A DNA stretch of 64,000 nt from Davidsoniella eucalypti (Eukaryota > Ascomycota > Sordariomycetes > Microascales > Ceratocystidaceae). Position 1 is the stretch's first letter. Each line of letters opens with the position of its first letter. This document shows positions 11,200-24,929 of this stretch, piece by piece. The DNA lies in the NCBI GenBank assembly GCA_004009845.1, contig RMBW01000023.1:62001-126000 (forward strand), read 5' to 3'. The translations under genes were made by a program, and so were the position numbers. The notes under the pieces were generated by a model that did no database searches, was not told the origin of the DNA, and saw only the letters and a list, made by a program, of their open reading frames with translations.

Positions 11200-12718
11200 A
11201 TACTTTAAGGGGTGTTGAAGGTATTTCATCTAGTTAACGGACTATCTGGTTAGTCGACTTTTGCTCTATACTCGTAATATTCAATATATATCCTCTATGA
11301 AACCGGGCAACTCTTCTTAGTTGGGCAGATCTATGTACGAATTAAATGCCCGAAAATATAGTGAGCTCAAGGCTTCTAGAGGCTTGAGTGTCATCTTGAT
11401 GTTACCAAGAAAATAATGATATATTACAGCCACCAGCAAATGCAGCCAAGAACGATAACCGACACAACTAATACAACAGACGATCGAAAGATTGTTAGCT
11501 CTATTCCAATCGTAAACCCATAAAAGAATACTATGATTCTCTTAGAAGCCTGCACGTGGTCTGGTACTTCTGTGTGATGGCTTGTGGCGTTACTTCTCAA
11601 GAGTGTGATATTTCCTTTTCTACGGTCCGTTTATTTACAACATTCATTTTGCTTTTTCTCTCTCTCGGCTCAATCAATGCCTATTATGTACAGCTATTCA
11701 ATGAACATTACTTTAGGTGTAACATACGATAGATTGGCATGTAATTAGCATCACGTGTCTTTGGGTTACATGCTCTGTAACCCTTACGTCTCTATAGGAT
11801 GACGTAGTGGGTACAAAAGGGTTAGCATGGTTTTTCTAACGCGTAAGATTTTCGCGTTCTTAGCTTAGTAATGAAGCCAACGAAAAGCACTTTAACTTTT
11901 TTCACTCTCGCTTCCCAGCCGACTAACTAGACTGGCAAATGCTGCATAAAACTTTCAAATCAAAAGAATTGTCGCATCAGAAGCACAAGATGTACAAGCA
12001 AGGAAACGAAAGGCTAGAACTTTGACACCAATACCTACTGCGCCAAAACTAGCATCAAACACAATCTTGCCAGCCAGCCTTGCAAACAGCTCTTCATTCC
12101 AGCATTGATTGCAAGAGTGGTCAGCTAACTTTCGCTCTGAGAATTAATTTGGCAAGAGCACGAGGCTGTTGTCAAGAGCAAGAGCAAGAGCAAGAGACGT
12201 AAACACACTTGGCATCGCATCCAAACAATTCAGGATTGATTGTTTGGGTAGTCTGTCTATCTATCGGCTGACCAATTGAAGGCACCTTGTGTTGTTGTTA
12301 TTATTGTAGTTCGGCTGATCCAGAGTCGGCTCTCCATATCAACAAACATTCTGTTCATCTTCTGCTTTATTTCCTAGTCGGCGAAGAAAAGCCTTCTGAG
12401 TTTTTCCTTTGTTGTACCTCATCATCACGACTATCCTAGAGAGCATCTATCGACTAGTCAGCCACTATTCGAGGTCTGTTTGGCTCCCTTTACCTCGACT
12501 CGACCATCGCAAAACTCCATTAGCGACGGCCCTAAGCACTTTGCATCATAGACTGTATCGCATCATCATCATATCTTCTTCAATCATCACCTAATTATCT
12601 CTTCAGAACGACCGACACTCGCCATCGATTCGAAGCGCCCTCACATACAATACTCTGCATCACGCTACATATATATCATCAGCCTCGTCCCTCCTAACGC
12701 GGCTAGTATTTTGCCATC
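11200..12718. other. Spacer and SEN1 promoter/leader
   Basis: About 1.5 kb with no gene seen. A perfect 8-bp-stem hairpin lies at 11763-11783 (GGGTTACA / TGTAACCC, loop TGCTC). A hexamer CAAGAG is repeated four times at about 12175-12198. From about 12340 to 12718 the plus strand becomes C/T-rich, which suggests the transcription start region and leader of SEN1. Confidence 0.55.
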
Positions 12719-15700
12719 ATGGAGCAGTCGTCTCTTGAGGAGACTCTGAACCACTGGCGTCTAGAGCTTGAAAACATCCCATCAGAATTGCATATCTTGT
12801 GCCCCAAAGTTGGCGAGGGTGATACAGAGGTTTATTCTAGTCCAGAACCTACATCAGGCATTACCGTCGAGGAGAAAGAAAGGCGCATAGCCCAGGGCAA
12901 AGATCGCGTCAACACGACGCTGTGGAATTCCCTGCTCTTCGGCGTCGACCGTAAAAAGGTCGAGCAATGGCTTGAGACCTATGCGTCTCGACTACAGAAT
13001 GCGCTATCAACATGTGATTCATGCATAAAAAACTGGCACCAATGCCGCAAATCCTTCCTAAATACATTATCAGAGTGAGTAACACATTAGAATACCGTGG
13101 TGTCAGGACTAGGTGTGGACAAAATTTAATAGAGTATCTAACAGCAAGTAGACAGTATAGCCATGACGTGGTAAGCGCGTTAGAACGCTTGATCGTCAAA
13201 TTCGATTTTGATCGCTTAGACGCCCGGTTTAAATGGTCGCGTGAGCGGGTTGATGACGCTCAACAGCCCGGGAAACCGTTCAAGCTGGCCCATCTAGACA
13301 TCAATCTATCTGCGGTGCTCTTGACTGTCTATGAATCTCTGTGCTGCGTAGAGTACTTGCGTATACCCGAGAAACGGGCGGCCTTCCAATATGTGTTCCA
13401 GCGAGTCTCAGGCGGCAAGAAGCCATTACGACTCGGCGTCAATGTTCTTCTACCTGCCATGACAGAGTTCCTATTCGATCCCGATCCTGGATGCCAGCGC
13501 TTTGCCACGGCGGCGTGGGCTTCACTTAGCCCCAACTCATTGACTGGCCCAGAGTTTGATTGGGCTGTTAGTGAATTCCTCATGCGGGCAACCGTCAACA
13601 TCGGAAGTGTTGACATCACACAACAGCAAAACTACGAGCAAATCTTGCGCTTCTGGCAGGGAGTCTTGGCTATTCTTGGCACTATGAATCTAGATGTCAT
13701 CACACATCAATATAGAGCCCTCGAAGAGAGACCGACGTTGTACGATGTGTTGTTCATCCACATGCAGTGCCCATCGGAGGACGTGTTGCTATTAGTACTA
13801 GACGCCTTCTCCGTACTAATCAGCAAAGCGCCTGCAGCCTTTTGGGATGCCCTCAACCACCCACGGGCATTTTCAGTAGTTGAACCCGCCTTCGCAGCCC
13901 CTATGCTTAAGACGCTCTTCAACAAGGCTTTGCAGCTGGGCCTCAACATGTCCGGCGTCCCGAAACCGATCGCCTGGATTACAGCCTGGAGCCAGTCTTT
14001 GAGCAGGGATCAGCGTGGGGATGCCTGTTCGTCTCTTCTTCATCTGCTCTTTGAGAGCTTCATGAAGGATGCTAGCCTCGGGGAAGCTGGAGCTGCCGTA
14101 TGCATAAAGGCTGGTCTAGATGCATTAACCGATCTACTTGATTCGTACCTCAACCCACGAGAAGAGAAGGATATCACGGCCATGCAGAACCTAGCTTCCT
14201 CCAATAACTTGGTGTTTGTTAACAATGCGTTGAACATAACGCTCAAATATAGCGAGATCATTGTTACAAGCGCAGAAAAGAAACAGTCTCTTGTAGGCGA
14301 AAAAGAGGCTGCAACTCAGGTTATCGAGCATGCGCTACTTCTAGATGCAAGAGCCTTCGCAGCCGAGCACAAAGCCCTCAATGCCGATAATCCTGTACAG
14401 CAAATGGTGACACGTGACTCGGCTGGTCTCTGGGAGGCTTTCTTAGAGCTAGTATATCCGGGGAATCTATCGGTTTCAACAAGCATGCTCCGGCCATTGC
14501 TTTCCATCCTCCCCGTAGAACAATTCAGACCGGATCGCAAGGGCATTAAGCCTCTCCCACCGGCAAAGATCTCCCTCAACAAACGATTCGCAGCTGCGGC
14601 TCGGGTGATGGGGCGGTTAATTCAACGTCTTGGAGACTTCGACAAGCGCGACATGGATATACTATCACAGGACTCCCACCTTCGCATCTTGCTAGCTATG
14701 ATGCTACACGGTGAAGATGAAATCAGCCTTGCTGCCATTGAGCTCATTAAGACTATTACTGGCGAGAGCTCACGTAGCGAAGCCATACTGAAACTCATCA
14801 CGGAGCGGCCATTACCTGTAGTCCGAGCGTTTACCGTAGCCATAAACACAGCAGCAAGATCCTACAAGAGCAAGAATGGAGGTGATGTACAACCACCATG
14901 GGGGCCAATGAAGCACATTCTCAATACTGCTAAGGATATAATTGCTGGTCTCTTCGACCCAACCATTGGTGTACTACGTACCAAGAGCTTAGATAGGAAC
15001 GAGCTCGAAACTGTGCATGCATGGTGGCTCTGCCAGTGGCATTGGGTGCAGGTGTGCTTCGACGCCACACAGGACTGGTCATTTCTCGTTGAAATCAAGA
15101 TCATGACGGATTTCTGCCGTGAAGTGATCGAGCTGGCAGAGTCATTATCGTCGCACGACGGTGTCCTGAGTTCATCGACTAAAGAGGCTTTGCTCAAGGC
15201 TGCCGTTGGGGCTGTTGACGAGGATGACATTGCATCCAAAGCCATGATCCGCACTCTGGAGCCTTGTCGGCGCTTCCTCATGGGTCTCGTCCGCATGGTG
15301 CGTCTCAAGGACGAGTATCTCGTTGAGATTACAACCAAGATCATCTGCAAGCTGCTGAACCGGCTGCACGAAAACAAGCTTCCTATCCCGACAGACGTCC
15401 AAGAGTACCTGTCACGAGCCTGCAAGCCTCTTCCCGGTGGACGGTATGAAATTGGCACCAAGCTCTCCAGTCAACAAAAGGCCGAGCTAATGCGAGCGGT
15501 GTACGTCGATGGCGAAGATGACGAGGCAATCCTTAATGTGCTGCCGGCTGTCCAGCCATTGGCCACGACGACTCCGGGCACGACTTCGGGCAAGGTGCAG
15601 GCCAAACTAGACTTTTCGAACTGGGGCAAGCCTGGAGCCACTAGCCGTACCAATGCGGATGATGTCGCGGACTTGACGCGTGGACTCGACTCAAACAAGA

Positions 15701-18700
15701 GCGTTCTAGAAGCTATGGCGGCGAAGGAGGCCAAGGCTGCAGCAAAGAACAAGGCGACGGCATCGGTGGCCATGCAATCTGTCCAGGCCATGCGGGCCAA
15801 GGCGGCAGAGCAGTCGGCGGCGGTCCAGGCCAAGCACGCAGAAAAGGTCAAGGCCAAGCAAAGCGCACTGAAGGAAGCACGGCAACGCGAACGCGATGAG
15901 ATGGCGCGCAAGAGGGCGGAGTTTATTGCGCGCGACCGTGCAGCGCGCGGCATCATCATCAAGGAGAAAGAGAAGGAGAAGTCGGAGATCATGGTGGACT
16001 CGTCAGACGAAGAGGAAGAAGACGACGAGGATGACGACTCGTCCTTGATCCGCAGCACCAAAGCAGGCATGGACGCGCTCAACGAGGCGGAAAGGAAGCG
16101 CGAGAAGGCGCTGATGGGCAAGATCCGGGGACCGGTCAAGAAAATCAAGATCCAACGCACGGCGAAGGACAACCGGGCTCGGCTTACACCGCCAATGGAC
16201 GCACTACACTCGGAGATCCTCAGCTGGGATATCTTCCACGATGGCGATGCACCGCCCAACGGGGTGGCTCTGACTCACGTTGCGGCGTCTTTCCCGCAGC
16301 CGGTCGCGTACAAGAACACGTTCATGCCGCTACTTATCTACGAGGCGTGGCGGTCGTTTGTGACGGATCGCAGCGAGTCTACGGCAAAGCCCTTTGGTAT
16401 CAAGGTGATTACGCGCATGACGGTCGATCGGTTCCTCGAGATTACCACGACGATGCCGGCGTCCAAGCCTGGCGAGCAGCAGCGGGACCGCATGGTCAGC
16501 GAGGGCGACATCGTGCTCATATCCAAGGATGACAGCCCGCTGGACAATGCGGCGGCGCCTCACTGCCTCTCGCGCATCTGGAGAGTGACATACAAGAAGG
16601 GCGTGCTCGAGGTCACGTGGCGTCTTAACCACCGCGACAACCCGCTAGCTCGCGACCTTATGCCGGGCGCGCAGCTCAACGCAGTGCGTATCACGAACAT
16701 GACGACGATCGAGCGCGAGTACGCGGCGCTAGAGGCGCTGCAGTACTACGACCTGATGGACGAGGTGCTCAAGGCCGAGCCGTCGCCGATCCTCAAGTAC
16801 AGCGACGAGCAGGTGAAGCGGTACATGGACAACTGGATGCTCAACCCGGGCCAAGCCAAGGCAGTGCTCGGTGCTAAGGACAACGACGGCTTCACGCTAA
16901 TCCAGGGTCCGCCCGGCACAGGCAAGACTAAGACGATAATTGCCATGGTCGGCTGTCTACTCACCGGGACCTTTGGGCCAGCGAATTCGACGACAGCAGC
17001 GGCAGCATCAGCTCGCAGCAACGGTATCATATCGATCAAGGCCATCGGACGTGACCCAAACCCGAACCAGCAGGCCGCAAAGAACCCGAACCAGCAAACC
17101 ATGAAGAAGCTGCTCGTCTGCGCGCCCTCCAACGCGGCCGTCGACGAGCTGGTCCTGCGTCTCAAGCTGGGCGTCAAAACCACGGGCGGCCAGAACCATA
17201 AGATCAACGTGATCCGCCTCGGCCGCAGCGACGCCATTAACACGGCAGTCCGCGACGTCACCCTGGACGAGATGGTCAAGGCGCGACTAGAGGGTGACCA
17301 GACCAAGAACCAGGCGCTGGCGGACCGCGACAAGATGCACCAGGAGGCCGGACGACTCAAGGAGGAGCTGGCGGTGCTGCGACCCAAGATGGAGGCAGCA
17401 CGTGACGCCGGGCAGCGCAGCGAATACGCAGCCCTGCAACGCAAGTTCGACGAGCTCAAGATGCAGCAGTCGCGCATCGGAGCCAAGATCGACGCGGACA
17501 AGGACTCGGGCAACACGGTGGCCCGCGAGGTCGAGATGCGGCGCCGCATGATCCAGCAGGAGATCCTCGACGGGGCGCAAGTGCTGTGTGCGACGCTGTC
17601 AGGCTCGGGACACGACATGTTCCGCAACCTGTCCAACATCGAGTTCGAGACGGTGATCATCGACGAGGCGGCGCAGTGTGTCGAGCTCAGCGCTCTGATC
17701 CCGCTCAAGTACGGCGCGGCCAAGTGCATTTTGGTCGGCGACCCGAAGCAGCTGCCGCCCACGGTGCTCTCGCAGTCGGCCCAGCGCTACGGCTACGACC
17801 AGAGTCTCTTCGTGCGCATGCAGAAGGCCCACCCGGACGACATCTACCTGCTCGACACGCAGTACCGCATGCACCCGCACATCAGCGCCTTCCCCAGCCG
17901 CGAGTTCTACGACACCCGCCTCATCGACGGCGACGACATGGCCGCCCTACGCCGCATGCCGTGGCACGACAGCATCCTGCTCTCGCCGTATCGTTTCTTC
18001 GACGTCCGCGGTGTCCAGGCCCGCGGTGCCCGGGGCCAGAGTCTCGTCAACCACCGCGAGATCGAGGCCGCTCTGCTGCTGTACCGCCGGCTGCGCTCCG
18101 ACTATCCCACCGTCGACCTCGTCCGCCGCATCGGCATCATCACGCCGTACAAGGCCCAGCTGGCCGAGATGCGCGTCCGCTTTTCCCGCGAACACGGCGA
18201 CGCCATTCTCGACACTATCGAGTTCAACACCACCGACGCCTTCCAGGGCCGAGAGTGCGACATCATCATCTTCTCGTGCGTGCGTGCCTCGCCCACCGGC
18301 GGCATCGGCTTCATGACCGACATCCGGCGTATGAACGTCGGCCTGACCCGTGCGAAGAGCAGTCTGTGGATTCTCGGTGACTCTGCCGCTCTGTCGCAGG
18401 GCGAGTACTGGAACAAGCTGATCGAAGATGCCCGCGAGCGCCAGCTTCTGACCGGCGGCGAGATCACGGACCTCCTCCGCCAGCCGACCAAGCGCGGAAC
18501 ACTTCCGGCCGCCGCTGCTGGACGACCCGCGAAGCCCGAGTCCAGCGTCGTCTCGACCATCCCCCACGGAAACCCGCCTCCCAACAGAGGCCGTCCTGAC
18601 CCTGCCTCGCTGTACTCGTCCTCGATCGACGACCGTGGCCAGCCCCTCGTCGAGTCCGCTCGCCTCAGCGTCCGCCCCCAGATCCAGGCCACCGCGCCGC

Positions 18701-19189
18701 CCACCTCAGGCAAGAAGCGCCCGGCTTCCGATGACGACGGCCTGCCTCGTGCCAAGAGAGTAAGACTCCCAACTCCCCACAACCGTTTCCAACACCTAAC
18801 TAACAACTATATTGCTACAGGGCCCCTCTCCTGCCCCTCCGCCTAATGCTCCTCGTGGCCCTCGCAATGCCCAGTCAGGCGGTCTACGAGATTCGTCTCC
18901 CGCTCCTCCGCCCAATGCCCCGCGCGGGCCTAGAAATCCCCGTCCAACCGGCCTCCGGGCTCAGATGCTGCAGCGCCAAAACGCCAGCCATCCTCAAGTC
19001 CGGACCGAAAAGGGCCCAGTAGACCCGAGCGCTATGGAAGTCCTGGGTCTGGCGCCTCCTCAGCGACCACCGCCTCCGAATCCCCAGCCCCCCGCTGGCT
19101 CGGCTGCCGAACGACGCCCTTCTAGCGGCCCGCGTCGCAAGCCTCCTGTTGATCCTTTCATCAAGAAGCGCCCGCCGCCTCGGCGCTAG
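12719..19189 (+). CDS. SEN1: Sen1-type SF1 helicase
   Basis: Sen1/senataxin helicases unwind RNA:DNA hybrids and end noncoding RNA polymerase II transcription in the nucleus. Exons are 12719-13074, 13152-18759 and 18821-19189; the total is in frame and gives 2110 residues, similar to other fungal Sen1. Intron 1 uses TAG at 13149-13151 with a CTAAC branch point (13138-13142); intron 2 has CTAACTAAC before its acceptor. The long N-terminal half is a helical-repeat region (Sen1_N type). An acidic stretch (DSSDEEEEDDEDDD, about 1067-1080) precedes the helicase core. Motifs: Walker A GPPGTGKTKT (about 1371), IDEAAQ (about 1622), GDPKQLPPT (about 1649), QYRMHP (about 1688), FQGRECD (about 1816) and VGLTRAKSS (about 1847). 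The tail is basic and proline-rich, with a tandem SPAPPPNAPRGPRN repeat in the last exon. It is alone on its strand and is not part of a visible cluster. Confidence 0.96.
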
Positions 19190-21383
19190 ATCTGCTGAAA
19201 ACTCAACGTTTTGCTTTGTTTCCTTGTGTCTGTTCTCGTATCAACTTGTTCTTTTGCATCATCTTGTGTGCTTTATAGTCCACACATCTACTAGAGGCGT
19301 TATTTTTCATGGCGGCATCTTTGTTTCCTTTGTTCATTTGTTTTAATGCGGTTATCTATACCTGCTCTTCTTTTTCTCCCTCAAAATAAACATATTCTAC
19401 GTAGCATCAACCCAAAGTATATCACCCACACACTTCACATACACATGGAAGAGACCATGGAATAATAAAAAGAAACGAGCCAAGCCACGCTTTTCTCCAT
19501 TCTTTCTTGTTCTCTCCTCTTGGATCTTCCTATCAAGATTTGATCTTCTCCAAAGAAAAGAAAAAAACAAGAGAAGACCCTTATAGCTAAGAAACCCAAA
19601 AATGTTCTGGCGAAGCTTCTATTTTGTGGCTTGTTATGATTTTCTTTTTTTTTCGTACTAGTTATACCTAAAGCGAAGATCAAGAGAATGAAGATCAAAG
19701 GAGAGATTCCTTATGAAAATAGCTATATGTAGACCAGTAAAAGTAACATACATTCAATGTATATATCTTGAATCTATTCTACAAATTACGTATAACTATA
19801 TGTGTATGTTATGCCGTATCTAGTTATGTTATTCATAAGGGTTAATGTGACTTTTTGTGGCTTGACTTTACCGAAACGACAAGATGGAAAACCTAGTATC
19901 TGAGATTAACATGGCTTTCTCTTCACCCTAGTTCCATGCTATCAACTCCCCCCTCCTCCTCCTCCACCTCCCCTTCCATTGTATAAGTTACAGGTTAGCT
20001 TGCTACGAGAGAAGAGGAATGGGAGAGAGATGTTCCCTTAATTTGGATCTCGTAGTCAACTATATATATAAATATAATTGGCAGGATCTCTCAAGTTTCT
20101 TCCACTTGAAGTGAGGCTATGTGATTCCTGCTTATATTTGCAAATAAATGTATATTATAAATCACTACGAACATAATTCGCACGATAGATTATCTATTAC
20201 GAACCAAACCAACAAACATGACGTATCATTCTCTGTTATCTATGAGAAGGGTTTGCAAGAAACCTCGTTTATCCAACCGACCCCTTCCCAGCATTTAACC
20301 AAAAACCCAGTCAGGACAAGCTACGTTATGAGCTGAACTTTTATTTTAGAGGCTGTTGTTCTTATTATACAGGCTCTAGCAGGGGTACTCAAAATGTACT
20401 CCATACTAAGGCTGCCAGCTGGATAAAGAGAAAAAAAGATATGACTAGATGTCCCATGCTTGGAGAAGAATAAAGTTCAACCACGATTTAGATCTCTCAG
20501 AAACCCTTAGCATGATCATTAATTAGTTCGTATACTTGCAACAAAGTTCATAAAAATATGGCATAGCAAGTACGCTTGACAAACACATTTATGCATAGTT
20601 GTCCTGTAGTTGCTTTTCTTGTCTCTTTATGTGATGTTACAAAGCATGAAATGTCCTCGAGGACCCTCTTCACCCCTAAGATCTGCATATGTTAGCGCTG
20701 TTTCATTAGATCATATCGTTGTACATAGTTTTTTTCGGGGTTTTCAGTTGTATTTTGAATACAAATGTGCAATCTAAGTACTCGGAGCAGAAAAAGGTAT
20801 GCAAACAGATTAGAGCGCTTATAAGAACACAGAAAGCCGTTGTGTAAAATATATTAATTCAACGTATACATATAATAAGGGTTACCAATGTGTAGGGTTG
20901 GGGCATCACTTATAAGTAACATGTATTTATTTGAAGCAACCACCAACGTCACTTGTATTAATCATAAAATTTTCTACATAACTAGTTATAATGTCTAGGC
21001 CCTTTTTATTACTCGTAATTTTTCAATAACTCAAATCTCCACTTACTGTAATACCAACGAGTTTCCTTGATTGGGTGATTACGGGCTTATATTCAGGGTA
21101 TGCAAGAAAAAAGAGCCAGGTTTAATGAAATCCCCCCTGTCTGGCTATAGAAGATGATAAATTATCAGATATAAACAAACCAGCCTTGTTTATGAGTTGA
21201 CCAGCAGAAAAGAATGAGGATTCGTGTATATGAAAATGACTTGAGCCCATCTGAGCCGAGAATGACTTGGCTTCAACTAGACAAACTTCGAGCTTCAAGA
21301 AGAAGGCTGATGATATTCGCCAGCATGAAGCTGTGACGTGAAAGTGGTGGGCTATTCTCATGTACTTACATATGTATGGTATA

Positions 21384-21400
21384 GGGCGTGGCACGAGTAT
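21384..21400 (+). repeat. Dispersed 17-bp motif, copy B
   Basis: GGGCGTGGCACGAGTAT, identical to the reverse complement of 42021-42037 and one base different from 2142-2158. The base after it (T) is also shared with the third copy. No longer alignment is visible by eye. Confidence 0.6.
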
Positions 21401-24143
21401 TTCAAATATGCACAGTCCATAAGCTGAAAAAAAGCCAACTGTAACTCTGTATCATGCAGGGTATCGAATATCGTACTAATGATAATATTACAAGCAGATA
21501 AACAAACAACGTAATATGCGATCTATATTAAAAATGTAACATTGGGACTATTTGTATAATGTATTTATGAGAAAGAAAACTCCTACTTTTGTGGTTCAAA
21601 GGGTTGTCATGATATTATAAAAAGAAAACATTAATAAGCCGGGACGATCGAGTTTATGCATTGGTATCTAAGTTCCAATTAGTATACAAGTGATTTTTTT
21701 CACACATTTTTCCATTTTTGCCACTAGTTAACTGATAATGAGAAAAAGGAGGCAAAGAAAGACATTGTTTGTTAGACTAACATGACATGTTTATTACACA
21801 CAGACATTGGATCGGGAAATGCTAAGCTGTACGTATAAGTTGGTCAAGACATTTTTTCTTTCTTAAATTAGAATTTCTTTTTCTTAATAAAGTTGAAAAA
21901 CCCAAGAGACAAACAAACTTGGAGATTTGACCTTGACTTGCACATAAGTAGAAGCCGGCTATAGAGACAACATTAGAGTCAAACGTCAAAAAAAGTCCAG
22001 CCTCTTTTATTAAAATACAACTGGCTAGTAAGCTGTCTACAGCAGGTTCAAATTTGGAACAGGTCACTTGACTTGAGGGCAACTTCAAACCCTCCTGGGA
22101 ACGACATCATGCAGTGTTCCGAAAAGGGAGGCTTGCTTGCTCGGTTTTCCTGTTAATCAAGTGTCACTACTGTAACGAATATCATCAGGTGGAGTAACAA
22201 TGAAGAGATTCATAGACTAAGTTGTGATGAGATGACCTATTGTTTCTTAAGCAAGTACGTAACCTGCAATACTCGAGTAGTCTGGCCTTTTGGTGGTCCA
22301 ACGGAAAAGTCTCGATTTTCAAGCAAGTCACCAGAAAGTCTCGATGATAATTTCCTATATATATATCTCTCTTTTTTTCCCTTTTTAGGAAATTCTCATT
22401 TCCCACAAAGCCTTTAAAAAAGAAAGAAAAAAAAGCCCCAATAAGTTATGGCAACTAGGGGAAAATAAGAGGCCCAAGAGACATGGAAATGAAGAACAAA
22501 AAATCAATGTTCCTTAAAAGCTGGTTTATCAAGATAGGCCCTAAAGGTCTTTCTACTTGCATACCCTGGAAGCCATTCCTGTTTATTGTGCGTTGTGCCT
22601 CGGGTCTGAGGAAAAAAAAAGAAAGAAAAAAAAAGACAAGAGAAACTAGTTTTGTGAAGTGTCAATCATGACCTGTAGAAGTTGCTTGGTGTGTTCTGTG
22701 GCGAAAGTACCTGTCGAGGAAGACAAAAAAAACAACATATAAACCACATGTCTGGATTGTGATAGAAGCAAAAGCAAGACACCTATGACGCCTCGGCGGT
22801 TTTCTGACAAAGTAAATTACAAGTGACACTTTTCTGACAAGAGCCTGATGATAGAAAACTGTCGGTTGTATAGTATTAATCGTCTTTGGACGTTGAAGGT
22901 GGTCACGTCATCTGAGGTTTTTTTCTTCTTTTTTGTATAACGGAGATTTAGACAACGGCACTATGGTACAAGAATAAACAGAGCACAGTTCAGGCGAGTT
23001 TATTTCTTCTACTTCGTTTAGTGTGCTGTGTAAACGTACCATGGCTTTTCAACAGGTCGACAATAGAGTAACAAAAGAACAGGCCAGCCTTGCAGTGCTG
23101 TCGAACAGGAAACAGGACATGTAAGCTTTTAAAGTGACGTCGTAGCAAGTCTATAACTGGAGCAAAACAACCACACGGACCAAGTAAATCAAAATGGGAG
23201 AGGGTTTATAGTAGTAACACCGGCGATTATCACGTTGTGGATATCTAGCGACTCGAGTCAAATACACGATATGCTAGTTATAGGATCCGGTTTTGTGGGA
23301 AACGAGTTGTAGTAAGTACCACTAAGCAAGTATATGGGATAAAAGATCTTTGCGTTGCAAGTCGTAAACGTGCTGTGGCTCCTTGGTTCCAAGTTCCAAG
23401 TTCGTGTGTTTGTTGCTGATCTGGGATCGTCCTTGCTTCGAGTTCCAGAAGGAAAAGACCAACTCTGTAGTTACAATGGCACTGACTATCAAGAGTAGAG
23501 GCCAAGTGCCAATCATGGTGAATATCAGCTTTATCTGGCCTGAAGAGAAAGAGCGAGAGAAAGAGATACACATAGAAATCACGGACAATTATGGCGCCCA
23601 TCCTTCTCATGTAAGCACTTTCGTCTGCATTTCGCCTATGGCAACACCTTATTACAGCTTCAGCAGGACACGGACAGTTCAATCTAGGAAGTCTTAACCA
23701 TACGTAGACCTCTATTTTGCAAGACCGATCCCTGTACATGTTCGGCTCGCTTTTTTTTCTCTGTTTGTCTTTCTCCCTTTGCTTTCGTTTCCATGCTGCT
23801 CACGTTTTACTTGAAGGGTTTTTTTGGCGAGCCATAAAGCAGGGAAAGGTCCTTGAAAAGGTCTGGAGAGAAGGGGAGAAAGCCTGTTTGTTTTTTCTGT
23901 ACTAAGAGATTTAAAATGGGGGCTAGCTTATTTGTAGGTGTCTGTTTTGGGAACCCCTGATATGTGACCACCGTGGATCAGGCACAACAGGCGTCGATCG
24001 TCATCTGGATGGACGAGTCGGTGCTTTAGTGTAGGATTCCGGAATATATGTATATAATACAACTATGAACTGTATTAGTTAGTATATAGCACAAAGTATA
24101 CAAAGTAGTTGTACATATCATACCGCTCTATATGTATCTCTGG

Positions 24144-24188
24144 CTGTTTGTTCTGGCTTGTTCTGGCTTGTTCTGGCTTGTCCTGGTT
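24144..24188. repeat. 10-bp minisatellite
   Basis: About four tandem copies of TTGTTCTGGC, the last with a C for T (TTGTCCTGG). It lies in gene-free DNA; no function is implied. Confidence 0.8.
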
Positions 24189-24929
24189 GGGATAACCGCC
24201 CCGGCCCGACGATCATCGACCGGATTTGTCAAATGGCTGGCTGACTGACTAGCAGCAGCGAACGAGCCATTGGCTGGGACGTGAAAAGCACAAGATAGCG
24301 TGGTCTTGGTATAGGAGGGTATAACAAGGCTGTGATATACCGAGTGCGTAGTATTAGACACGACGTATTGATCTAGTAGAGGGTATTTTGGTAGTTCTGT
24401 ACGTATATATTGGGACATTGGAATGTTGAGATATTGGTACACGTCCGGCAGGCAATGTAGCTATAGCCAAGATGGGATGGTCTGGAGATTAGATGGGATG
24501 GACGAGTTCGCGATAATGCCAGCGAAATAAAGACTAGCGAGCCTCTTCCAAGACGCGCCGTCACTTCCGTTCGCCGTGGAAACAGCCATCAAAGAATCGT
24601 GATTTGCGGTAAAAAGTAGGAAAAAGAGAAGAAGAGAGTAAAACCCCCAGAAGGCCGGGAATAGTAAGCCCGTCACGGAACAATAAAAACCGAGGATTTT
24701 ACCTCGCGATGTGAAATTCTGGCACTGACAGACGCCCTTGTGAGACTCACGATAAAGAATAGCACGAAGAAAATTAAAACAATAATATTTATATGTTTAT
24801 TGTGGGCTTGCTGGGTTATTGTCTTGTTAGGAAATAACCACAAACACCAGCAAATCGAAATAAAATCAAGGAAAGAGGATACATCTAATCAAGGCAGCTT
24901 CTTCTTTAGAGGAAAGTATTGTTTATCAT

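Noticed and set aside
16746..17762. Antisense frame of 338 residues inside SEN1 (with others at 15471-16259 and 17586-18567)
   Set aside because: They mirror a GC-rich coding region and are Ser/Arg- or Pro/Arg-rich, the usual shadow composition; the sense frame has all helicase motifs.
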